From Phenylobacterium sp. (lineage in GTDB: Bacteria > Pseudomonadota > Alphaproteobacteria > Caulobacterales > Caulobacteraceae): a DNA stretch of 64,000 nucleotides. Numbering within the stretch: the stretch's first letter is position 1; the number at the start of each line of letters is the position of its first letter. Of this stretch, positions 43,600 to 52,347 are shown piece by piece. The position numbers and the translations under genes are program-made. The notes beneath the pieces are model-generated. The model saw only the letters and a program-made list of their open reading frames with translations. It was not told the DNA's origin and did no database searches. Where the stretch lies: the NCBI RefSeq assembly GCF_013822795.1, contig NZ_PNLB01000014.1:1-64000 (forward strand). Reading direction: 5' to 3'.

Positions 43600-45218
43600 T
43601 GCGCGCCTTCGCCGAGCTCCTCGACCGCCTGTCGCTGACCGCCTCGCGGAACGCCAAGCTCGTCCTGCTGCGCGACCACTTCGCCAACGCGCCCGATCCC
43701 GACCGGGGGTGGGCGCTGGCGGCCCTGACCGGCGACCTCGTCTTCGACGCCGCCAAGCCGGCCTTCATCCGCAAGGCGGTCGAGGCGCGGATGGACCCGG
43801 TGCTGTTCGGCTGGTCCTACGACTATGTCGGCGACCTGGCCGAGACCGTCGCCCTGGTCTGGCCGGCCCGCCCCGGCGCCAACCGCGAGCCGGAGCTGTC
43901 GGAGGTCGTCGACGCCCTGCGCGGCGCCAGCCGCGCCGAGGTCCAGCGGCTGATCGAGGGCTGGCTCGACGCCCTCGACGCCACCGGCCGCTGGGCGCTG
44001 CTCAAGCTGATGACCGGCGGCTTGCGGATCGGCGTCTCCGCGCGCCTCGCCAAGACCGCCGTCGCCGCCGTCGGACCGGTCGAGGTCTCGGAAGTAGAGG
44101 AGGTCTGGCACGCGCTCGCCCCGCCCTACGACGACCTGTTCGCCTGGCTCGAAGGTCGCTCGGCGCGGCCGACCGCCGACGCCCCCGGACGCTTCCGGCC
44201 GGTGATGCTGGCCCAGGCGATCGACGAGGCGGTCGACTTCGGCAAGCTCGACCCGGCCGACTACGCCGCCGAATGGAAGTGGGACGGCATCCGCGTCCAG
44301 GCGGTCAGCGAGGGCGGCGTGCGCCGGCTCTACACCCGCACCGGCGACGACATCTCGCGCACCTTTCCGGACGTGATCGAGGCGCTGGACTTTGACGGCG
44401 CGCTCGACGGCGAATTGCTGGTGCTGCGCGAGGACGGCATGGCCAGCTTCGCCGACCTGCAGCAGCGGCTGAACCGCAAGAGCGTCACCGACAAGATGCT
44501 GGCCGACTTCCCGGCCGGGATCCGCGCCTACGACCTGCTGTCCGACGGCGGGCAGGACACCCGCGCCCTGCCCTTCGCCCAGCGCCGCGGGCGGCTGGAA
44601 GCCTTCGTCGGGGCCTTGAAGACCAGCCGCATCGACCTCTCGCCGATCCAGCCGTTCGCGACCTGGGAGGAGCTTGCCGCCCAGCGTCGCCAGCCGCCGC
44701 CCGGCGACCCGGCCCTGGCCGAGGGGCTGATGCTCAAACGCTGGGACAGCGTCTACGAGGCCGGCCGCCCGAAGGGCCCGTGGTTCAAGTGGAAGCGCGA
44801 CCCGTTCCTGATCGACGCCGTGCTGATGTACGCCCAGCGCGGCCACGGCAAGCGCTCGAGCTTCTACTCGGACTACACCTTTGGGGTCTGGAGCGAGGCG
44901 GTCGACGGCTCGCGGGTGCTGACCCCGGTCGGCAAGGCCTATTTCGGCTTCACCGACGAGGAGCTGAAGGAGATCGACAAGTACGTCCGCGATCACACGG
45001 TCGACCGCTACGGACCGGTCCGCGCCGTCCGCGCCGACGTCCGCCAGGGCCTGGTCTTCGAAGTCGCCTTCGAGGGCCTGCAGCGCTCGACCCGCCACAA
45101 GTCCGGCGTCGCCATGCGCTTTCCCCGCATCAGCCGCATCCGCTGGGACAAACCGGCCGGCGAGGCCGACGAACTGGCCACCCTGGAGCGAATGCTGGCG
45201 CAGATGGAGGGGCGGTAA
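43599..45218 (+). CDS. ATP-dependent DNA ligase (ligase-associated damage response type)
   Basis: 539 residues. The N-terminal DNA-binding domain (about 1-200) is followed by the nucleotidyltransferase domain with the adenylated lysine K227 in EWKWDGIRVQ, motif III-like GALDGELLVL, motif IV-like LMLKRWDS and motif V KWKRDPFLIDAVLMY. The OB-fold C-terminus follows. It is a second ligase beside the essential NAD ligase, working with the exonuclease. The helicase and PdeM phosphoesterase genes of the usual four-gene set are not adjacent here. Confidence 0.94.
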   Translation: MRAFAELLDRLSLTASRNAKLVLLRDHFANAPDPDRGWALAALTGDLVFDAAKPAFIRKAVEARMDPVLFGWSYDYVGDLAETVALVWPARPGANREPELSEVVDALRGASRAEVQRLIEGWLDALDATGRWALLKLMTGGLRIGVSARLAKTAVAAVGPVEVSEVEEVWHALAPPYDDLFAWLEGRSARPTADAPGRFRPVMLAQAIDEAVDFGKLDPADYAAEWKWDGIRVQAVSEGGVRRLYTRTGDDISRTFPDVIEALDFDGALDGELLVLREDGMASFADLQQRLNRKSVTDKMLADFPAGIRAYDLLSDGGQDTRALPFAQRRGRLEAFVGALKTSRIDLSPIQPFATWEELAAQRRQPPPGDPALAEGLMLKRWDSVYEAGRPKGPWFKWKRDPFLIDAVLMYAQRGHGKRSSFYSDYTFGVWSEAVDGSRVLTPVGKAYFGFTDEELKEIDKYVRDHTVDRYGPVRAVRADVRQGLVFEVAFEGLQRSTRHKSGVAMRFPRISRIRWDKPAGEADELATLERMLAQMEGR

Positions 45219-45237
45219 GGCCCGCCGCAGACTTCAC

Positions 45238-45350
45238 TCCCTCGCCCCCTTTGGGGGAGAGGGGCGGGGTGAGGGGGCTGCTGACTCAGCCATGCGGCGC
45301 TCCGCGCCGCCGCCCCTCACCTAACCTCTCCCCGCGGGCGGGGAGAGGAA
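45238..45350. repeat. Type B repeat, copy 4
   Basis: CTCGCCCCCTTTGGGGGAGA, GGGGTGAGGGGGCTGCTGAC, TCAGCCATGCGGCGCTCCGC and CCCCTCACCTAACCTCTCCC with CCGCGGGCGGGGAGAGG. The centre swaps in a TCAGCCATGCGG piece that resembles the third stem of type A. It fills the convergent gap between the ligase and the M28 peptidase. Confidence 0.88.
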
Positions 45351-45398
45351 CAGTCCGTAGAGGACGCCAGATCTTTATCAAGCGGCCCGGCCGCGCAG

Positions 45399-46976
45399 CT
45401 ACCGCGCGAAACGCTTAAAGAAGCTGTCGTCCTTCCACTTCGGCGTCGCCGGCGCATTGGCGATGTCGGTGATCAGCTGGCCGAGGAAAGCGTCGAACTT
45501 CACCGCCTCGGCCTTCTCGACCGGCTGGGCCAAGTCGTCGGCCAGGGCGTGATAGCGCTCGGCCCGCCAGGTCTTCTCGATCGCCGCCCGGTCGGTGTCC
45601 GCCTTGAACCCGAACTTGAACGACAGCGCCGGGATGCCGGCGCGAATGAAGCTGTACTGGTCAGAGCGGATGAACGAGTTGCGGTCCGGATAGGGGTCGG
45701 CGACCACCTCCAGGTTGGCCGCCTTGGCCGCCGCCTTGGCGGTGTCGCCCATGGTGCTCTCGTCGATACCGTAGATGAGCACCGAGTCGAATTTCCAGAG
45801 CGGCAGCGCCATGTCCATGTTGAGGTTCGCGACCACCGAGGCCGGCGGCACGCTGGGTTTGCCGGCGAAGTACTTCGAGCCCAGCAGCCCCTTCTCCTCG
45901 CCGGTCACCAGCACGAACAGCACCGATCGCTTCGGCTTCACCTTCGCCGCCGCCATCTCGCGCGCGATCTCCAGCACCGAGGCGACGCCGGCGGCGTTGT
46001 CCATGGCCCCGGCGTAGTAGGGCGCGCCCACGCCCGAGGTGTTGGGGCCCAGGTGATCGAGGTGGGCGGTGACCACCACGTGTTCGGCCTTCAGCTTCGG
46101 ATCGCTGCCCGGCAGCTTGGCCACGACATTGGCCGAGGCCACCTGACCGACTTCTGTGGCGACCTGCGCCTTCAGGTCCATGTTCAGCGCAAAGCCCTTG
46201 ATCGGCTTGGCCGCGTCGGCCAGCGCCAGCACGTCGGCGAAGGTATGCCCGGACTTGGCGAACAGCTTCTCGGCCTCGGCGGGGTTGAAGCTGGCGGAGA
46301 ACGCCTCGCCGGACAGCTCGCGCAGGTCCTCGTCGGCCGGGTACATGCCCGGCTGACCGGCGCTGGCCATCTGGCGCGCCCACGGCACGTCCATCGACTT
46401 GGGCGTCGGCAGCGCGATCAGTCCGACCGCGCCGGCCGCGCGGGCCGCGCGCCAAGTTTCCGACCCGCGCGAGTGCGCCTTCAGCGCCGCCGAGATGTCG
46501 CCCGGCCCGCCGTTCACATAGACCGCGATCTTGCCCTTCAGGTCCTGGCCCGCGAAGTCGTCGTAGCCGACCTCCGGCAGGTGCAGGCCGTAGCCGATGA
46601 ACACCAGCGGCGCCTGGATCGCCTTGGGCTGCGGCAGCCGCGCGCCCAGCAGCAGGTCCGGACCGACCCGCAGCGGTTGCTCCTGACCGTCGACGACCAG
46701 CGCCGCGCTGGAGCCCTCGGTCAGCACCCGCTGCACGGTGAACTTCATCGGCTGCAGGTAGCCGTCGGTCCCGGCCGGCTTCAGCCCGAACGCCTTGAAC
46801 TGCCCGGCGGCGTAGGCGGCGGCCTTGTCATAGCCAGGCGTCCCGGTCAGCCGGCCCTCGAACTGCGGCCCGGCCAGGGTCTCGACGTGCGACCACCAGC
46901 GGGCGCCGTCGGCGTCGGCCGCCGCGGCAGGGAGGGCGCTGAGCGCAGCGATCACGAGGGCAAGGGGAAGGCGCAT
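45399..46976 (-). CDS. Exported M28 family metallopeptidase
   Basis: 525 residues. Signal peptide [23 protein letters not shown]-like inserted domain lies near 150-230. The M28 metal site is spread over HLDHLG, DNAAGVASVLE, EEKGLLGSKYF and the late NSFIRSDQYSFIRAGIPAL, so the two-zinc ligand set seems complete. It is an aminopeptidase-type enzyme; substrate unknown. The start at 46976 precedes the signal peptide. The gene converges with the ligase and is divergent from acsA. Confidence 0.92.
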   Translation of the reverse strand: MRLPLALVIAALSALPAAAADADGARWWSHVETLAGPQFEGRLTGTPGYDKAAAYAAGQFKAFGLKPAGTDGYLQPMKFTVQRVLTEGSSAALVVDGQEQPLRVGPDLLLGARLPQPKAIQAPLVFIGYGLHLPEVGYDDFAGQDLKGKIAVYVNGGPGDISAALKAHSRGSETWRAARAAGAVGLIALPTPKSMDVPWARQMASAGQPGMYPADEDLRELSGEAFSASFNPAEAEKLFAKSGHTFADVLALADAAKPIKGFALNMDLKAQVATEVGQVASANVVAKLPGSDPKLKAEHVVVTAHLDHLGPNTSGVGAPYYAGAMDNAAGVASVLEIAREMAAAKVKPKRSVLFVLVTGEEKGLLGSKYFAGKPSVPPASVVANLNMDMALPLWKFDSVLIYGIDESTMGDTAKAAAKAANLEVVADPYPDRNSFIRSDQYSFIRAGIPALSFKFGFKADTDRAAIEKTWRAERYHALADDLAQPVEKAEAVKFDAFLGQLITDIANAPATPKWKDDSFFKRFAR

Positions 46977-47065
46977 CGAACTTGGGCCGCTCCGGCTGAT
47001 GAGGGGGGAAGGCTCGACCATTCGCTGATCCGGCCTGCTGCGGCAAGGCGCCGACCGACAAGACC

Positions 47066-47110
47066 CGCCCCCGCCGGGGAGGTAGATCGACGCACAGCGC
47101 GCGACGGGGC
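47066..47110. repeat. Type A repeat, left-arm fragment
   Basis: CCCGCCCCCGCCGGGGAGG, then TAGATCGACGCACAGCGCGC, degenerate compared with complete copies. It lies directly before type B copy 5 in the 362-base gap between the M28 gene and acsA, which is otherwise empty apart from that repeat and the acsA leader. Confidence 0.55.
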
Positions 47111-47119
47111 ACAGCCGGC

Positions 47120-47233
47120 TCCCTCGCCCCCTTGGGGGAGAGGGTTGGGGTGAGGGGGACCGCTGACTCAGCAGAGCGCCGCTCCGCGCCGCAAGACCCC
47201 TCACCTAACCTCGCCCCTCAAGCGGGGAGAGGG
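47120..47233. repeat. Type B repeat, copy 5
   Basis: CCCTCGCCCCCTTGGGGGAG arm, GGTGAGGGGGACCGCTGACT, CAGCAGAGCGCCGCTCCGCG, and CCTCACCTAACCTCGCCCCTC with AAGCGGGGAGAGG. It is the only complete copy lying 5' of both flanking genes (M28 minus, acsA plus), unlike the others at 3' ends. Confidence 0.88.
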
Positions 47234-47338
47234 ACGTCCCAGGAGCACCCGAAAGCGACTTTCACCCCCTGGGCGGTTGCGCCCGCCGCCCCAACCCGCA
47301 TAACTCCCCGGCAAAGCGTGAAACAGGGAGTGCGCGGC

Positions 47339-49276
47339 GTGAGTGAAGGCGAAGTCTTTCCGGTTCCGAAGGCCTGGGCCGAGCGGACGCACATGGACGC
47401 AGCCGGCTACGAGGCCGCGGTGGCGCAGGTCGAGGCCGATCCGATCGGCTACTGGACCAAGGTCGCCGGGCGCCTGGACTGGAGCAAGCCGTTCACCCAG
47501 GTGAAGGACGTCTCCTTCGCCAAGGACGACTTCCGCATCCGCTGGTACGCCGACGGCGAGTTGAACGTCTCGGTCAACTGCCTCGACCGCCACATTCCTG
47601 AACGCGGCGACCAGAAGGCGATCATCTGGGAAGCCGACGACGGCGAATGGACCGTCCTGACCTACCGCGAGCTGCTCGCCGAGGTCTGCCGGATGGCCAA
47701 CGTGCTCAAGGCCAAGGGCGTCAAGAAGGGCGACCGCGTCACCATCTACCTGCCGATGATCCCGCAGGCCGCCGTCGCCATGCTGGCCTGCGCCCGCATC
47801 GGCGCGGTGCACTCGGTGATCTTCGGCGGCTTCTCGCCGGACTCTATCGCCGGCCGGATCCAGGACTGCGACAGCCGCATCGTCATCACCGCCGACGAAG
47901 GCCTGCGCGGCGGCAAGACCGTGCCGCTCAAGCGCAACGTCGACGAGGCCCTGCTCTCCTGCCCGCAGGTCAAGGACGTCATCGTCGTGCGCCGCACCGG
48001 CGGCGACGTGCCGATGACCGACGGCCGCGACGCCTATTTCGGCGACCTCAAGAAGGACGTCGCCGACACCTGCGAGCCCGAACCGATGAACGCGGAAGAC
48101 CCGCTGTTCATCCTCTACACCTCCGGCTCGACGGGTAAGCCCAAGGGCGTGCTGCACACCACCGGCGGCTATCTGACCTGGGCGGCCCACACCCACGAGC
48201 TGGTGTTCGACTATCGCCCCGGCGAAGTGTTCTGGTGCACGGCCGACGTGGGCTGGGTCACCGGCCACAGCTACGTCGTCTACGGTCCGCTGGCCAACGC
48301 CGCGACCAGCCTGATGTTCGAAGGCGTTCCGAACTACCCAACCAACTCCCGCTTCTGGGAGGTGATCGACAAGCACCAGGTCGAGATCTTCTACACCGCC
48401 CCCACCGCCATCCGCGCCCTGATGCGCGACGGCGACGAGCCGGTGACCAAGACCTCGCGCAAGTCGCTGCGCCTGCTGGGCACGGTCGGTGAGCCGATCA
48501 ATCCGGAAGCCTGGCTCTGGTATCACCGGGTGGTCGGCGAGGGCCGCTGCCCGATCGTCGACACCTACTGGCAGACCGAGACCGGCGCCTGCCTGGCCTC
48601 GCCGCTGCCCGGCGCCCACGCGGCCAAGCCCGGCTCCTGCGCCAAGCCGCTGCCGGGCGTGAAGTTCCAGCTGGTCGACGCCGAAGGCGCGGTGCTCGAG
48701 GGCGCGACCTCCGGCAACCTCTGCATCACTGACAGCTGGCCGGGACAGATGCGCACGGTCTATGGCGACCACCAGCGCTTCATCGACACCTACTTCTCGA
48801 CCTATCCGGGCAAGTACTTCACCGGCGACGGCTGCCGCCGCGACGAGGACGGCTACTACTGGATCACCGGCCGGGTCGACGACGTGATCAATGTCTCGGG
48901 CCACCGCCTGGGCACCGCCGAGATCGAGAGCGCCCTGGTCGGCAACGAGCACGTGGCCGAGGCCGCGGTCGTCGGCTACCCGCACGACGTCAAGGGCCAA
49001 GGGGTCTACTGCTTCGTGACCCTGAAGGCCGACACCGTGCCCTCCGACATCCTGCAGGCCGAGCTCAAGGGCTGGGTCCGCCGCGAGATCGGTCCGTTCG
49101 CCGCGCCGGACGTCGTGCAGTTCGCGCCGGGCCTGCCCAAGACCCGCTCGGGCAAGATCATGCGCCGTATCCTGCGCAAGATCGCCGAAAACGACCTCGG
49201 CAACCTCGGCGACACCACCACCCTGGCCGATCCGGCCGTCGTCGACGATCTGGTCAAGAACCGTCACGGCTCCTGA
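47339..49276 (+). CDS. acsA: Acetate--CoA ligase
   Basis: Makes acetyl-CoA from acetate via acetyl-AMP. 645 residues from GTG at 47339, chosen because GGGAG lies 8 bases upstream; upstream in-frame codons run into the repeat. Motifs: nucleotide loop [11 protein letters not shown] near 260, TYWQTETG, and the acetylation-controlled Lys606 in [11 protein letters not shown]. Length matches Acs. Control by lysine acetylation is known for the family. It is followed by an SRPBCC gene after 45 bases. Confidence 0.95.
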   Translation: MSEGEVFPVPKAWAERTHMDAAGYEAAVAQVEADPIGYWTKVAGRLDWSKPFTQVKDVSFAKDDFRIRWYADGELNVSVNCLDRHIPERGDQKAIIWEADDGEWTVLTYRELLAEVCRMANVLKAKGVKKGDRVTIYLPMIPQAAVAMLACARIGAVHSVIFGGFSPDSIAGRIQDCDSRIVITADEGLRGGKTVPLKRNVDEALLSCPQVKDVIVVRRTGGDVPMTDGRDAYFGDLKKDVADTCEPEPMNAEDPLFILYTSGSTGKPKGVLHTTGGYLTWAAHTHELVFDYRPGEVFWCTADVGWVTGHSYVVYGPLANAATSLMFEGVPNYPTNSRFWEVIDKHQVEIFYTAPTAIRALMRDGDEPVTKTSRKSLRLLGTVGEPINPEAWLWYHRVVGEGRCPIVDTYWQTETGACLASPLPGAHAAKPGSCAKPLPGVKFQLVDAEGAVLEGATSGNLCITDSWPGQMRTVYGDHQRFIDTYFSTYPGKYFTGDGCRRDEDGYYWITGRVDDVINVSGHRLGTAEIESALVGNEHVAEAAVVGYPHDVKGQGVYCFVTLKADTVPSDILQAELKGWVRREIGPFAAPDVVQFAPGLPKTRSGKIMRRILRKIAENDLGNLGDTTTLADPAVVDDLVKNRHGS

Positions 49277-49321
49277 GGCGTTACCCCCTCACGGGGAGAA
49301 GCTGCGCTGTGAGGGAACGCC

Positions 49322-49885
49322 ATGCGGGCGGCCGCCGCCCTTGTCGCCGCCCTGGTCCTTTGCGGACCGGGGGCGGCACGGGCTGACAGCAGTCCGGGCC
49401 ACGACGGCATCCGCGTGGAGGTCGTCGCCGATCCCGGCGGCGCCTCCGGGCTGATCCGCGGCAGCGTCGACATCGACGCCCCGCCGGAAGCGGTCTGGAC
49501 GGTCGTCGTCGACTGCGACCTCGCCCCACGCATGGTCCGACGGCTCAAAAGCTGCCGCATCCTCGAGCGCGACCCCGCCGGCCGCTGGGACGTGCGCGAG
49601 CATGTCAGCCGCGCCGGAATCCTGCCGCCGGTGCGCAGCGTCTTCCGCTCCGACTACGACCCGCCGCGCCGCATCCGTTTCTACCGCGAGGGCGGTCAAC
49701 TGCAGGTGCTCAACGGGGAATGGCGGCTGATCCCGCTCGACGGCGGCGCCCGCACCCGCGTGCTCTACGAGAGCCGCGCCTCGACCCCCTTCGCCATCCC
49801 CGCCCCCATCGCCCGCATGGCCCTGCGCCGCGACATCCCCGACGCCCTCGCCGCGCTGCGCCGCGAGGTGATGGCGCGCAAGTGA
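49322..49885 (+). CDS. Exported SRPBCC/START-like protein
   Basis: 187 residues, signal peptide MRAAAALVAALVLCGPGAARA. The mature part: GLIRGSVDIDAPPEAVWTVVVDCDLAPRMV, then LKSCRILERD, and the C-terminal helix RRDIPDALAALRREVMA, the ligand-binding START-like fold. Two cysteines (DCD and KSC) are close. Ligand unknown. It is 45 bases after acsA and followed by a type A repeat. Confidence 0.82.
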   Translation: MRAAAALVAALVLCGPGAARADSSPGHDGIRVEVVADPGGASGLIRGSVDIDAPPEAVWTVVVDCDLAPRMVRRLKSCRILERDPAGRWDVREHVSRAGILPPVRSVFRSDYDPPRRIRFYREGGQLQVLNGEWRLIPLDGGARTRVLYESRASTPFAIPAPIARMALRRDIPDALAALRREVMARK

Positions 49886-49892
49886 CCAATTC

Positions 49893-50006
49893 CGCCACCC
49901 TGGGGGAGGTGGATCGATGCGCAGCATCGAGACGGAGGGGGACTGCTGACTCAGCAAACCCCCTCAGTCAGCCATGCGGCTGACAGCTCCCCCAGCGGGG
50001 GAGCAA
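49893..50006. repeat. Type A repeat, copy 5
   Basis: CACCCTGGGGGAGGTGG, TCGATGCGCAGCATCGAGAC stem, GGAGGGGGACTGCTGACTCA with GCAAACCCCCTCAG, GTCAGCCATGCGGCTGAC and GCTCCCCCAGCGGGGGAGC. The middle is the TGCTGACTCAGCA palindrome typical of type B. It lies between two tandem plus-strand genes. Confidence 0.9.
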
Positions 50007-50049
50007 CTGAGGGTTTCCGGGATGACATCTGGAGACTAAATCCACCCCC

Positions 50050-51033
50050 ATGTCCTTCGACCTGCCGCCCCAGCTCCGCCTCGCCGCCGACCGCCTGATG
50101 GAAGGCGTCTCGCGCAAGGACATGGCCCAACGCGCCGGCGCGATCTCCGCCCGCTACCGCGCCGGCGGCGGCTCGGCGGCCGTGGTCGCCAGCCAGGCCG
50201 ACGCCACCGCCTATGTGCTGACCCGGCTACCGGCCACCTATGCGGCTTGCGGCCGGGTGTTCGAGGAGCTGAGCCTGCGCGCGCCTGACTTCTCCCCGAA
50301 CACCCTGCTGGACGCGGGCGCGGGACCCGGCGGGGCCGGCTGGGCGGCGCTGGAAACCTGGCCGCAGATCGCTACGGCCGCCCTGCTCGACTCCAACCGC
50401 GCCTTTCTCGACATCGCCGCGAACCTCGCCGCCGACGCTCCCGCGCCGCTGCGGGACGCCGAGCGCATCCGCGCCGACCTCACCGCCCCCGGCGACTGGC
50501 CGAGCGCCGACCTCGTCGTCGCCAGCTACGCCTTGGCCGAAATCCCCGAAGCCAAACAGGCCGCGACCATCGCCGCTCTGTGGACCTCGACCCTCGGCGT
50601 GCTGGCCCTCGTCGAACCCGGCACCCCCGCCGGCTGGCAGCGCATCCTTACGGCCCGCGCCACCCTGATCGAGGCCGGCGCGGCGATCCTGGCCCCCTGC
50701 CCGCACCAGGCGCCCTGCCCGCTGACCGCCCCCGACTGGTGCCACTTCAGCCACCGCCTGGCTCGCTCGCGCGACCACCGGCTGGCCAAGGGCGCCGAGA
50801 CTCCGTTCGAGGACGAGAAATTCATCTACCTGCTGGCCGCCCGCCCCGGCGTCGCGGCCGAAGCGCCGAGCGCCCGCGTGCTGGCCCCGCCGCGCGCCGG
50901 CAAGCCCGGCATCGAACTCAAGCTCTGCACGCCGCAGGGAACCGCCGAGCCGCGCTTCGCCGCCAAGCGCGACAAGGCCGCCTATTCCGTCGCCCGGCGG
51001 CTCGACTGGGGCGACGCGCTGCCCGCCGACTGA
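50050..51033 (+). CDS. Rsm22-family protein (small-subunit ribosome-associated methyltransferase-like)
   Basis: 327 residues. Methyltransferase-like core: LLDAGAGPGGAGWAALE, DLVVASYALAEIPEAK. The C-terminal part has the diagnostic cysteine cluster CPHQAPCPLTAPDWCHF, likely an iron-sulfur or zinc site. In mitochondria the family is needed for small ribosomal subunit assembly; bacterial members may act on the 30S subunit. ATG at 50050 is clear. Confidence 0.9.
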   Translation: MSFDLPPQLRLAADRLMEGVSRKDMAQRAGAISARYRAGGGSAAVVASQADATAYVLTRLPATYAACGRVFEELSLRAPDFSPNTLLDAGAGPGGAGWAALETWPQIATAALLDSNRAFLDIAANLAADAPAPLRDAERIRADLTAPGDWPSADLVVASYALAEIPEAKQAATIAALWTSTLGVLALVEPGTPAGWQRILTARATLIEAGAAILAPCPHQAPCPLTAPDWCHFSHRLARSRDHRLAKGAETPFEDEKFIYLLAARPGVAAEAPSARVLAPPRAGKPGIELKLCTPQGTAEPRFAAKRDKAAYSVARRLDWGDALPAD

Positions 51034-51144
51034 TCTCGAACATTCGTTTGAAAGCCCTGGCCTTACGGCGTTCGGCAGGCGACAACTTCCCTTCGGCCCA
51101 TCCGCATTCAGGGCCGGCGCATTTCAAAGACAAAGGGAGGCCAT

Positions 51145-52128
51145 ATGCCCAAGAGCCGTGAAATCCACCTCGTCGCCCGTCCGAACGGCATGCCCGCCCA
51201 GGGCGACTTCGCCCTGATCGAGACGCAAGTTCCCGACGCCGCCGACGGCGAGGTGCTGGTCGAGAACCTCTACATGTCGGTCGACCCGGCCATGCGTCCG
51301 CGCCTGACCGCCGGCCAGGACCTGAACGTCGCCATGATGGGCGGGGCGCTGGGCCGCGTCGTGCAGTCCAAGAACCCGGACTTCGCGGTCGGCGAGCTGG
51401 TCTCCAACCGCAACGGCTTCCGTGAGTTCTTCACCTCCGACGGCAAGGGCCTGACCAAGCTCGCCGCCGATCCCGACCTGTCGGTGACCACCTACATGCA
51501 CGCCATGGGCATGACCGGCTTCACCGCCTATGGCGGCCTGCTGCACATCGGCGCCCTGAAGGACGGCGAGCAGGTGTTCGTCTCCACCGCCGCTGGCGCG
51601 GTCGGCTCGGTCGCCGCCCAGATCGCCAAGATCAAGGGCTGCTACGTGGTCGGCTCGACCGGCGCCGCCGACAAGGCCGCCTGGCTGAAGGACGAGGTCG
51701 GCCTCGACGCGGTGATCAACTACAAGGAAACTCCGATCCGCAAGGCGCTCGAAGACGCCACGCCCAAGGGCATCGACGTCTATTTCGACAACGTCGGCGG
51801 CGACCACCTGGAAGCGGCCCTGCGCCGGATCAACACGCTCGGCCGGATCCCGGTCTGCGGCTTCATCTCCGGCTACAATTCGGGCCACTCCAGCGTCTCG
51901 AACCTGTCGAACATCATCTATGCGCGGGTGATGCTGCGCGGCTTCGTCGGCACCGACTTCATGCACGTCTACGGCGACTTCCAGCGCGACATGGCCGGCT
52001 GGCTCAAGGAGGGCAAGGTCAAGTACCAGGAGACCATCCTCGACGGCATCGCCAACGCCCCCAGCGCGCTGATCGGCCTGATGGAAGGCAAGAACTCCGG
52101 CAAGATGCTGGTCAAGCTGGCGGCGTAG
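51145..52128 (+). CDS. NADP-dependent MDR oxidoreductase (CurA/prostaglandin-reductase-like)
   Basis: 327 residues. Zinc-free medium-chain reductase: MSVDPAMRPRLT, then HAMGMTGFTAYGGLLHIG and the NADP motif VSTAAGAVGSVAAQIAKIKG, VDVYFDNVGGDHLEAALRRI. Such enzymes reduce alpha,beta-unsaturated aldehydes and ketones with NADPH. Start follows GGGAGG with 6-base spacing. Substrate unknown. It has its own upstream gap of 111 bases and a type A repeat after it. Confidence 0.92.
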   Translation: MPKSREIHLVARPNGMPAQGDFALIETQVPDAADGEVLVENLYMSVDPAMRPRLTAGQDLNVAMMGGALGRVVQSKNPDFAVGELVSNRNGFREFFTSDGKGLTKLAADPDLSVTTYMHAMGMTGFTAYGGLLHIGALKDGEQVFVSTAAGAVGSVAAQIAKIKGCYVVGSTGAADKAAWLKDEVGLDAVINYKETPIRKALEDATPKGIDVYFDNVGGDHLEAALRRINTLGRIPVCGFISGYNSGHSSVSNLSNIIYARVMLRGFVGTDFMHVYGDFQRDMAGWLKEGKVKYQETILDGIANAPSALIGLMEGKNSGKMLVKLAA

Positions 52129-52140
52129 CGCTGCTCCAGT

Positions 52141-52256
52141 TCCTCCCCCGCTGGGGGAGGTGGATCGGCGCAAAGCGCCGAGACGGAGGGGGCCTGCTGA
52201 CTCCGCAGTCCCCCTCAGTCAGCCATTCGGCTGACAGCTCCCCCAGAGGGGGCGCA
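52141..52256. repeat. Type A repeat, copy 6
   Basis: CCTCCCCCGCTGGGGGAGG, TGGATCGGCGCAAAGCGCCG with AGACGGAGGGGG, CTGCTGACTCCGCAGTCCCC, GTCAGCCATTCGGCTGAC and GCTCCCCCAGAGGGGGCG. The second stem (TCGGCGCAAAGCGCCGA) differs from that of copies 4 and 5 but is still paired. It lies between two tandem plus-strand genes. Confidence 0.9.
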
Positions 52257-52347
52257 ACCTATACACATGACAAACCTGTAAGCTTCCCGCCGCTTCCCAT
52301 GTCCGGGGCGAGTGCTAGGTTCGGCGCTCGCCAACCGGGAAGTCCGT

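Noticed and set aside
46977..47204. N-terminal extension of the M28 peptidase
   Set aside because: It would place the signal peptide internally and translate repeat sequence.
47132..47338. N-terminal extension of acsA into the repeat
   Set aside because: The upstream codons translate the type B repeat; GTG 47339 has a good ribosome-binding site and gives the family length.
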